A stretch of 20,822 nt of DNA, from IMG/VR virus record IMGVR_UViG_3300042878_000046, positions 1-20,822 of that record. One strand, 5' to 3'. The DNA is from a virus. A model generated the notes under the pieces. It had not been told where the DNA came from, did no database searches, and was given only the letters and a program-made list of their open reading frames with translations. The translations under genes and the position numbers were made by a program. Positions 8,646 to 15,049 of this stretch are shown here, piece by piece. Positions within the stretch are counted from its first letter, which is position 1. The number at the start of each line of letters is the position of its first letter.

Positions 8646-10177
8646 TATTTAGGTACAAATTTGTTGGGATTGATTTTCTTGCCTTGTTTGGGATTCCCCG
8701 TGCGCTCTCTTCGCAATTTAGTCATCATCTCATGAAGTTTCTTAGCCCCTGCATCGGTCGAGCCATTACCAAGGTGAGATACCACATCGGCAGGAACCAC
8801 GAACTCCCCGTCGGCTAACCGAGCGGGTTGTCTACCATTGATGGTAGCGGGAATGTTGTCACTCATGCCATCTCCCGGCCCTTTTAAAAGACGGGGGTTT
8901 CCACCAGCAGCGTAGCCACCAAGGCTTGAGTGCATGATGCCACCCTGTGCTGCATTCTCAGGATCGAGGGATGAACCAGCGGCTTCTTTCTTAGTGCCAG
9001 GAGGAGTTAGATCAATTTGCCCCATAGGAGTAGGTCGCTTTATGCCAGGGGTTTGCATATTGGCGCGTTTATTCACTTTAGCCATGCGAACTTGCGCAGC
9101 AGTAACAGGGTCTAAAGACCGAGTGTCTGGGTCGCTATCAAAAATAATCCCGGGGTCTCCCCGATCCCCCCGGGGGGCACCTTTTCCCGACGGCGGACGG
9201 GCTCTTTGATTCATCATCTGGGTGTAGGAATCTAAGGTGGAAGATAAGTCTCCGCCTCTGGCATACGCAGGTACACCGCCCGCTTGCATGATGCCGCCCT
9301 CTGCGTAGTTATATCTTTTAGGGGTGTACTGGTAGTCTTCTGGGTTGGCAAACCGCCCTTGGAAATCAGGCGACATTGAGTAACCCATACCTTTGTCGGG
9401 AGTACGATTTGCAGCCGTTGCAGCGTTGTCATCAAGCAGCCCAAGCCTTTTAGCCCCCATATAGCCTAAACCCGCAGCTTGAAATTTGTTATTTTCAGCC
9501 CAATCCATGACAGATTTCATACCGCTCACAAACGGATTATTGAAAAGCGCGGAAGCGCTACTTTTCATACCTAAGCCATCTGTAACACCAGGGGCACTTG
9601 ATGCCATTTTTATCCCCTCACCCCCAGGCGCTGCACCAAAGTTATAGGTTGGATTAGGGATAGAGGGATTTGCACCAGTCAGGCTATATCCCGCGCCAGT
9701 AACATCAGGTGTAGAGGCTGCTCCTCTTGCAAGAACACTGCCACCATCAGTCGTAACAGGAGAAGTGATGGAAGCTGTAGAAGCATCTAAATACGCCGCT
9801 TGTCTAGGGTCTAAATATTGTGGAGCTGCCTGCGGTAGTCCAGAATTAGCTGCCGATGCAGCGGCGTTCTGTGAAGCATTTACCATTTGTGCATTTATAC
9901 CCGCTTCACCCGCACCCGCACCTCCAGCAAGAGCGCTTTGAGTAGCCTCGCCCATAGCCGCCTGAGTAATCCCAGCGCCAGTGGTAGGTGCCATTGCGCC
10001 TAATGCCGCTTCGCCCAATCCAAGGCCCATAGCCTCACCGATACCGCCAAGGCCCATGTCAAACGCGCCCGCAGAGCCAAGCTCCATTGCACCGGCAGCC
10101 CCAGCGACTTCAGCAGCCCCAATGGCCCCCATAGCCCCAGCGGCTTCAGCCGCCATAAACGAAGCAAGCATTGGCAT
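8645..10177 (-). CDS. Ala/Gly-rich virion protein with conserved C-terminal phage domain (510 aa)
   Basis: ATG at 10177 follows an AGAGGG ribosome site and lies 2 nt after the cupin stop. The first 100 or so residues are almost only Ala, Gly, Met and Glu and may form a hydrophobic helix array. The middle is Ser/Pro/Asn-rich and probably disordered. It carries glycine motifs AEGGIMQAGG, ARGGD and AAGGN like those in the 921-aa protein. The last 85 residues hold a compact basic domain with GPGDGMSDNIPATING, then LADGEFVVPADVVSHLGNG, ending in a Lys/Arg-rich tail. I recognise this C-terminal segment from podovirus virion proteins, but its function is not established. From context it is an ejection or internal head protein. 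Similarity to a tape-measure end is an alternative. Confidence 0.62.
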   Translation of the reverse strand: MPMLASFMAAEAAGAMGAIGAAEVAGAAGAMELGSAGAFDMGLGGIGEAMGLGLGEAALGAMAPTTGAGITQAAMGEATQSALAGGAGAGEAGINAQMVNASQNAAASAANSGLPQAAPQYLDPRQAAYLDASTASITSPVTTDGGSVLARGAASTPDVTGAGYSLTGANPSIPNPTYNFGAAPGGEGIKMASSAPGVTDGLGMKSSASALFNNPFVSGMKSVMDWAENNKFQAAGLGYMGAKRLGLLDDNAATAANRTPDKGMGYSMSPDFQGRFANPEDYQYTPKRYNYAEGGIMQAGGVPAYARGGDLSSTLDSYTQMMNQRARPPSGKGAPRGDRGDPGIIFDSDPDTRSLDPVTAAQVRMAKVNKRANMQTPGIKRPTPMGQIDLTPPGTKKEAAGSSLDPENAAQGGIMHSSLGGYAAGGNPRLLKGPGDGMSDNIPATINGRQPARLADGEFVVPADVVSHLGNGSTDAGAKKLHEMMTKLRRERTGNPKQGKKINPNKFVPK

Positions 10178-10179
10178 GA

Positions 10180-10536
10180 TTAACCCTCTTTAGTTAAAGT
10201 TTCTGGCGACTCCAACCCGGTGCCGCGAAGATTGTGAAGACAGCATAACATTACGTTATCTGTGAGAGCAGTAAAAGCATGTTTCTTCCCAGCAGGAATC
10301 TTTATGACAGCAGGTGCTTTGAATTGTCCCAGAAGCTCCCCATCCTGCCAAGCCTCAACTGTTCCATGTGAAACAAGTGTGATGTGGTCGTGGGCGTGGA
10401 CATGCTGAGATAAGACTGTTTTAGCCTTTGACATGGTGTAGGAGCGAACCCACATGTCATCAACCTCGGTGAACTCAACGTAGTCCAGTTCAATTTCAGT
10501 GTAGCTAGGGTTACTACGTAGTTCTTCAATATTCAT
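10180..10536 (-). CDS. Small cupin-domain protein (118 aa)
   Basis: A single-domain cupin. The first metal-binding motif is HVHAHDH (His45, 47, 49, 51) leading to HGTVEAWQDG. The second is IPAGKKHAF, with His86. A glycine-rich turn and alternating strands fit a double-stranded beta-helix. It starts with an ATGA overlap on the upstream virion gene, so it is made together with tail proteins. Such proteins bind Fe, Mn or Zn, and some act as dioxygenases, isomerases or sugar-binding modules. Nothing here gives the substrate. Cys98 and Cys99 near the end are unusual but not diagnostic. The fold call is firm and the role is unknown; a structural part of the particle or an accessory enzyme are both possible. 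Confidence 0.82.
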   Translation of the reverse strand: MNIEELRSNPSYTEIELDYVEFTEVDDMWVRSYTMSKAKTVLSQHVHAHDHITLVSHGTVEAWQDGELLGQFKAPAVIKIPAGKKHAFTALTDNVMLCCLHNLRGTGLESPETLTKEG

Positions 10537-10859
10537 GCTTTTATCCGAAGTGGGTAACTTGTTGCTGTGCCGCCTGAAGTGTCGTAGTAAATGTCACCTG
10601 AACGCAAGTTGGCAAAGTCAGCTTGCGTTGGTAAGCTGATGACAAACTGCCCCGGTGTAGTAGGACTCGGTTGAGCAAGCGTTAAGCCCGACACCACCCC
10701 CGGAGTACCTACACCAGCAGAACCAAATATTGCAGGAATCGGGCTGTTTATCTGGTTAAAGTACAGTCGCAGAATGTTCATGAACTGCTCTTGATACTGA
10801 GCGCTGTACTCAGTTGGGGCCGATGGTAAACGCGGGGGTGCAACAGTTTTAAGACCCAT
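10533..10859 (-). CDS. Small virion-associated protein of unknown function (108 aa)
   Basis: I place the start at ATG 10859 rather than the upstream ATG 10889. A strong AGGAG lies 5 nt before 10859, and the earlier start would overlap the upstream gene by 29 nt. The N-terminal third has a Pro-rich tip and then an amphipathic helix (YQEQFMNILRLYFNQIN). The middle is Gly/Pro/Ser-rich. The end is a small strand-rich motif (FANLRSGDIYYDTSGG, then PLRIKA). I recall similar proteins next to podovirus tail genes, perhaps oligomeric tail-knob or connector parts, but I cannot name a function. It sits between the stabilisation-like protein and the cupin, and its TGA overlaps the cupin ATG. Confidence 0.7.
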   Translation of the reverse strand: MGLKTVAPPRLPSAPTEYSAQYQEQFMNILRLYFNQINSPIPAIFGSAGVGTPGVVSGLTLAQPSPTTPGQFVISLPTQADFANLRSGDIYYDTSGGTATSYPLRIKA

Positions 10860-10860
10860 G

Positions 10861-13374
10861 TTATCTCCTGCCGTCCGGGCGAATGTCAATGCGAGGAGCG
10901 CCTAGTTGCCACTGCACCCCTAGTCCATCCAAGGCATTGCCCATAGTCCCAGAGCTAACCTTGAACGCCATCTGACGTCCGCGAATTCGAACGTAAACCT
11001 GTTGGGTGAACTGCTGTATGTTGTACGTTATTTGGTTCTGATAGTTCTGGGTGCTGGTCACAGCCGGGTTGTTTGAGGGGCTGTACGCTGCACCAGGAAA
11101 GTTTCTGGGTATGGCTGTGAAGTACGCCGTTGGCGTATTTACATTGGAGCCGTCAAACGTCAGGTCAGGTATTAAACGCCACACAAAACCAAAGTTGTTA
11201 CCTTCACCAATATCAAAGTCAGATGACTGCACGTTAGCCACGATAGGAACAGACGGGTTGACCGTGCCATCATCTACGCCATTCTCGTGGTACACGAGCA
11301 TTGCATTTGTATTTGTACCAGCAGTGCCATACGTAGTCGCCATAGGGGAAGCGCGAAGTGCGCTATCCAGCCAAGCTGTACGCCCTTGGTTAGCACCTGC
11401 GTAGTTGTCCCAGTCACCGTAATACCAGACGTTATCTTTGTAGTTGTAGATCACATACCGGTCAATTACATTGGAGTTGGTAGAACAATACTGCCACCAG
11501 ACTTCGTTGTACCCCTCGTTTGTGCCCGACATAAACTGAAAAGACTGTGTTCTGTTGATGTCGGTAAAAACATACTCACGCAACGTAGACGGCAGAATCT
11601 CCACTCGACCAGAGTACATATAGAACTGATCCAACCCCATCCAGTACGTAATGTTGGTAGCAGACGCCACTGCATTGGGGCCAGCAATGGATATGTTGTC
11701 CCCCAGAATCTGAAAGCTCCACACGTAAGGTGGGCCAAGATACTGCATGGAGTAGATAGCAGAGTCCGTAAACACCAAAATCTCTTGGCGCGTCTGCTGA
11801 GCCGTAATGATGGACGAGCCATGACTAAGCCTGTAATCTCCCGCTTGGTTGGTAATAGCAGGAGTCCACATCAACAGGTTTTCCTGATCTGACCATCGAA
11901 TCTGCATAGGGTCAAGCGTCGTAGTTGCATACACCCCCGTTGGATCGTTTGTACCAAAAGCAATCGTAAATCGGCTAGAGTCGGACACCAACACAAAGTT
12001 GCACACCGTTGGGCACGTAGAATCCGCGTCCCAATACGCAACGCTATTCTGTGTGTTGGTGTTGGACGCTGAAATTACTTGCGCTCGGTTAAAGATGGTG
12101 GGGTTTGAGTCCACCACCCAGTAGTAGATTGCCCCACCGCGAGGGTTAAACACCAAGTTCTGTCCGTAGTTTGACTCGCTCCAAGTACGCAACTGAACAC
12201 CAATCCCAAGACCTGCGGGGGCAGCGGCCCCCCATCCTGTGGCAGTAGCGGCGTATTGAGCAACAGATGCCCCATCCGCATGAGCAGTTACATACCCAGC
12301 ATACCCTCGCACACAGCCTGTGAACGAAGTCCCCGTCTTACCTGAGTACGAAATGACCTCACCATCAACAGCAAATACACCTGTTGAGGTAAAAGTAGAA
12401 GCATCCGCTACGTTGATGGTAACTGTGGAGTATTGAATTACCCCAGTAGATGCGACATGCGAAGCAGCGGTAGACCCACTAGCAGCGCGAGTACACCCCG
12501 TCAGAGTCGTAGCAGTCACTCCCGAATAAGAGATGATCTCGCTATCAATCAAAACACTGCCTGAAGCAGCGAGTGTGGCTGTGCTGGCTACGCTGATTGT
12601 GGTGGCCGTAGAGTTTAAGTCTGCGGACAATATGGTGTTGCCAACAGTGGTCAAAGCACCGTTCAGGGTAGTTGTGTACAACGGTCCAGGTGAACCACCC
12701 CAGCCCCCAGCGCCCCAACCCAAACCGATGGTAAACACATCACCGCCAGTTGAAATTTGAAACGCAAAAACAGCCGCGCCTGTTGTGCCCGCAGTTACTG
12801 TAACTGTGGAAGCGACATAGACTTCTATAGTGAACGTGGAACTGTTCACATATGTCATCTGAAACTCGGCGTTAAGGTTTGCCGCAGGAATGCCGTTTAC
12901 CGCGCTGGCCACCCCCGAAATAGTTACAAAGTCTCCCGTCTGCCCGCCATACCCCGCCACATTACAAGTTACGGTGACGTATCGATTTGTGCCAGACGAG
13001 GACGCAGTGGTGGTAAACGCATTGGAAGCCACAGTGATTGCAACGGGGGGGATACCCGTCAGGGGCGTCACATCATAAAAGGTGCCGCCAGTCCCGTTTT
13101 GAATGTAGTACTTGAGGTTGGTACCCAGGCCCAACAAGTTGTACCCAGACAACGTAATCCAATTCCACAAGGAGCGGCACACGCCCCATATTGTGCCCGT
13201 GGGAGGCGCATACGTTGCAGCAAGAGGGCCAGCATCCTTTACCCAACCGCCAATTTTTTCTGGCATACCAGAACGAAAGCGCACCTTGTTGGTCTGCCAC
13301 CATCCGCCTTCATTGCCGTAGTTGGTGCTTTCTCGGTTGGTTCCCGGCCTGAATGCAAGTTTCTGTAAGGGCAT
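10861..13374 (-). CDS. Head-tail / packaged-DNA stabilisation-like tail protein (837 aa)
   Basis: The N-terminus (PLQKLAFRPGTNRESTNY, then RFRSGMPEKIGGW) and the C-terminus (LGAPRIDIRPDGRR) are hallmarks I recall from a podovirus family near the P22 gp10 stabilisation protein, a tail hub beneath the portal. The body is strand-rich with many Trp/Tyr residues, as in a beta-propeller; about 430-650 includes WSDQENLLMW, YWMGLDQFYMYSG and WWQY. The region from about residue 105 to 380 looks inserted. It has one module near 105-200 containing VTISGVASAVNGIPAANLN and two copies of a 55-residue module (about 255-312 and 316-372). An AGGA site lies about 8 nt before the ATG, with 8 nt between it and the endolysin stop. 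The role is inferred from family resemblance; a receptor-binding or tail-nozzle role is the alternative. Confidence 0.62.
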   Translation of the reverse strand: MPLQKLAFRPGTNRESTNYGNEGGWWQTNKVRFRSGMPEKIGGWVKDAGPLAATYAPPTGTIWGVCRSLWNWITLSGYNLLGLGTNLKYYIQNGTGGTFYDVTPLTGIPPVAITVASNAFTTTASSSGTNRYVTVTCNVAGYGGQTGDFVTISGVASAVNGIPAANLNAEFQMTYVNSSTFTIEVYVASTVTVTAGTTGAAVFAFQISTGGDVFTIGLGWGAGGWGGSPGPLYTTTLNGALTTVGNTILSADLNSTATTISVASTATLAASGSVLIDSEIISYSGVTATTLTGCTRAASGSTAASHVASTGVIQYSTVTINVADASTFTSTGVFAVDGEVISYSGKTGTSFTGCVRGYAGYVTAHADGASVAQYAATATGWGAAAPAGLGIGVQLRTWSESNYGQNLVFNPRGGAIYYWVVDSNPTIFNRAQVISASNTNTQNSVAYWDADSTCPTVCNFVLVSDSSRFTIAFGTNDPTGVYATTTLDPMQIRWSDQENLLMWTPAITNQAGDYRLSHGSSIITAQQTRQEILVFTDSAIYSMQYLGPPYVWSFQILGDNISIAGPNAVASATNITYWMGLDQFYMYSGRVEILPSTLREYVFTDINRTQSFQFMSGTNEGYNEVWWQYCSTNSNVIDRYVIYNYKDNVWYYGDWDNYAGANQGRTAWLDSALRASPMATTYGTAGTNTNAMLVYHENGVDDGTVNPSVPIVANVQSSDFDIGEGNNFGFVWRLIPDLTFDGSNVNTPTAYFTAIPRNFPGAAYSPSNNPAVTSTQNYQNQITYNIQQFTQQVYVRIRGRQMAFKVSSGTMGNALDGLGVQWQLGAPRIDIRPDGRR
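10865..10869 (-). promoter_or_regulatory. Shine-Dalgarno site fixing the start of the 108-aa gene
   Basis: AGGAG on the minus strand is followed by the spacer ATAAC and ATG 10859. It lies in the last codons of the upstream 837-aa gene. It decides for 10859 over the in-frame ATG 30 nt upstream. Confidence 0.8.
12258..12612 (-). repeat. Tandem pair of a small beta module in the 837-aa protein
   Basis: Residues about 255-312 and 316-372 share the order: TISVAS or TINVAD, a Ser/Thr/Gly turn, DSEIISYSG or DGEVISYSG, LTGCTR or FTGCVR, then Ala/Gly-rich sequence with a His. Each copy has one Cys in TGC-[TV]-R. The pair looks like a duplicated surface domain inserted in the structural protein. Confidence 0.75.
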
Positions 13375-13382
13375 TTCGATTC

Positions 13383-13859
13383 CTATGACAAGAACATGGC
13401 GCGTTCGTCAATCCGACGGTTTTGCAGCCCTTTGAGTATTTTCCCACCAGCCATGCAATACTTCAAGAGTTCTTCCGCAGCACCCGCTTTATCGCCCCGA
13501 AGCAGCTTTTGACGAAGCGTTGAACGCTGGAGTGTTCCAAGACCGACATTGAAACTAAAGCTAACAAGGCTATCATACATACCTTGTGTAAGGGGAACGG
13601 GGCAGAACTGAGCCACTCCACGCTCAAACCTTGCAAGATCGCTTCTGAGAATCCCATCTACTTCATCCTTTGAAAACGTGCGGCTATCTTCTGGGCGAAG
13701 CGGGTAAGCTCCTCTTTGATCCATTGGTATCTTAGCTTGGTCTGGGTAAAGTACATGTCCGACTCCTATTGTCCAAAGCTGTGCTGGGCAGCGGTATGGC
13801 TTGTACCGAATGCCCTCATGGTGGCAGATGACCTTGATGGCCTCTGGGCTGAGCTTCAT
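13383..13859 (-). CDS. Endolysin: phage lysozyme, GH24 family (158 aa)
   Basis: A T4-type muramidase that would cleave the MurNAc-GlcNAc bond of peptidoglycan. The catalytic triad is visible as Glu15, Cys24 and Thr30 (HHEGIRYKPYRC, then LWTIGVGH). The spacing of eight and five residues is that of T4 Glu11-Asp20-Thr26, with Cys replacing Asp, as known for P1 Lyz. The rest fits the family: FSKDEVDGIL, then SFSFNVGLGTLQRSTL, a motif of the helical lobe, and a C-terminal GLQNRRIDERAMF. Length is typical. There is no signal peptide or signal-anchor segment, so the enzyme should stay in the cytoplasm until the holin opens the membrane. Its ATG overlaps the holin stop as ATGA. Product assignment is very secure. 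Confidence 0.95.
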   Translation of the reverse strand: MKLSPEAIKVICHHEGIRYKPYRCPAQLWTIGVGHVLYPDQAKIPMDQRGAYPLRPEDSRTFSKDEVDGILRSDLARFERGVAQFCPVPLTQGMYDSLVSFSFNVGLGTLQRSTLRQKLLRGDKAGAAEELLKYCMAGGKILKGLQNRRIDERAMFLS

Positions 13860-14371
13860 TTGCCGAATGCCCTGCCGCCAAAATGGAAGGCGATGATTGA
13901 GGCGAACAAGGCTTGAGTGTCGTCATCCCACAGTTGTTTTGCCATTTCCACAAAGCCCACACTGTTGGTAAAGCCGTGCCAGATCAAAGCGCAGTCAATG
14001 CCCACCAGAAGCAGGAAGAAGCCGTAGGTAATGACCGGGCGCACGCTGGCACGCAGGTTTTTCATCCAGAGGCTTGTGCCTTCATTCAGCGCCGTGTCGT
14101 GGGCATATATGGCTTGCATCTCAGCCTGTTGAGCGCCGATCAGGGCCTGCTTCTCATTGGATTTGGTTTCCATCTCCAGTTGCTCTGACTTGATGTGCTC
14201 GACCCGCTCTTGGGCCTCAAACCCCAGTTTTCGCATCTCCAACTCCCGCTGAATCTGAAGCTGCGCCAAGGCCATCTCATGCTTCTTGTCACTGCGGTCT
14301 TGGAAGAATTCCAGCAACTTGGGCAAGCCGCCCATCAGGAAAGAGATCAGGGTTGAAAATAGGGTCAGCAT
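13856..14371 (-). CDS. Holin of the 3TM / GTA type (171 aa)
   Basis: An N-terminal hydrophobic segment (residues 1-20) is followed by a long charged heptad-like helix (about 28-88, rich in Gln, Glu and Lys). A membrane segment follows (about 112-132, from SVRPVITYGFFLLLVG), then a second short hydrophobic segment ending in FHFGGRAFGK. The RPVITY motif before the membrane span and the FGGRAFG end are features I recall from the holin family named for gene-transfer-agent release. It would permeabilise the inner membrane so that the cytoplasmic lysozyme reaches the wall. The start overlaps the previous stop by one base (TAATG) and the stop overlaps the endolysin start (ATGA), so the three lysis genes are translated as a coupled set. 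The long coiled coil suggests oligomer assembly. Confidence 0.82.
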   Translation of the reverse strand: MLTLFSTLISFLMGGLPKLLEFFQDRSDKKHEMALAQLQIQRELEMRKLGFEAQERVEHIKSEQLEMETKSNEKQALIGAQQAEMQAIYAHDTALNEGTSLWMKNLRASVRPVITYGFFLLLVGIDCALIWHGFTNSVGFVEMAKQLWDDDTQALFASIIAFHFGGRAFGK

Positions 14372-14988
14372 TACTGTTTACTCCTTGAAAGCATTGTTGC
14401 CGCTATGAGCAGCAGGTTGTGAATCTTCTCCATGTCTTCGGGCTGTTCGGCCCATCCAACGGTAATCTGTCCAATGAACCTACTTGGGTCAGGTGGAACA
14501 CCCACTCTACACCCATAGGTCATTCCCTTCTCAATGTACCAAAGGCCAATCTCACTCTGCGCCTGGGTGTAGCTGCCGCAGGGTATCTCCCCCGCCATCA
14601 GCGCCACCACATCCTTGTTGTTTGCCACATTGGATGTAAACAGCCCAATGTCCAGCCCGTCATTGATCTTGTCCCGGCCTTCCTTTGTGTAGGCTCTGTG
14701 TAGCACCCGAGTCCCAAACATTGGGTTGACCTTGAACACCGCCACAACCACCGCCCCGGTGTGCTTAAACAAATGGGAAGCCGCATCCTCAATTCTGTCT
14801 TCTGCAATGGAGGGCATCTTCTGGTTCTCTCGGTATGCCCCCACCAACAATTCTTGGTTCTGCCAAAGAAAATACCCTGAGAAGGCCACAACCCCCATCA
14901 CCAGGATGGCGATCAACTTGAACGGGCTGTCCACATAGGCCAGCACCTTGCTCAAGGTGTCATCTGGGTTCGGCTTCTCGTTTGGCAT
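14371..14988 (-). CDS. Lysis-cassette membrane protein with one N-terminal span (205 aa)
   Basis: A polar N-terminus is followed by one clear membrane segment (about 22-42, FKLIAILVMGVVAFSGYFLW) and a mixed globular domain of about 150 residues. By charge the C-terminal domain is probably periplasmic. It holds two cysteines (137 and 160) that could pair there. The succession TGAVVVAVFKVNP, then GLWYIEKGMTYGCRVGVP and IGQITVGWAE has a weak resemblance to a GAF fold. It is directly upstream of the holin, sharing TAATG, so a role in lysis timing (antiholin or sensor) is plausible but inferred. It is not a recognisable spanin: there is no lipobox and no nested second gene that I can find. Start at 14988 is supported by AAAGGGG about 10 nt upstream. 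Confidence 0.7.
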   Translation of the reverse strand: MPNEKPNPDDTLSKVLAYVDSPFKLIAILVMGVVAFSGYFLWQNQELLVGAYRENQKMPSIAEDRIEDAASHLFKHTGAVVVAVFKVNPMFGTRVLHRAYTKEGRDKINDGLDIGLFTSNVANNKDVVALMAGEIPCGSYTQAQSEIGLWYIEKGMTYGCRVGVPPDPSRFIGQITVGWAEQPEDMEKIHNLLLIAATMLSRSKQ

Positions 14989-15049
14989 CTTCTATATGCC
15001 CCTTTGCAAAGAGCATACGCCGTGATTGGATCAATTTTTACCTCTAGGT
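14989..15049. other. Longest intergenic gap (61 nt), no clear promoter or terminator
   Basis: This is the only gap above 30 nt. Read on the minus strand it is A/T-rich at first, contains the palindrome CTTTGCAAAG, and ends with the ribosome site AAAGGGG for the membrane protein. The palindrome would leave almost no loop and is not followed by a T-run, so I do not call a terminator. TATGCT and TATAGA resemble -10 boxes but lack -35 partners at proper spacing. It separates the fibre genes from the lysis genes, so a phage-specific promoter here remains possible. Confidence 0.5.

Noticed and set aside
11287-13368. Plus-strand open frames of about 200 codons opposite the 837-aa gene.
   Set aside because: Antisense shadows: irregular composition, no start signals, and the minus-strand protein has family features throughout.
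14989-15049. Possible terminator or promoter at the palindrome CTTTGCAAAG.
   Set aside because: Stem would have almost no loop and no T-run follows; -10-like hexamers lack properly spaced -35 boxes.
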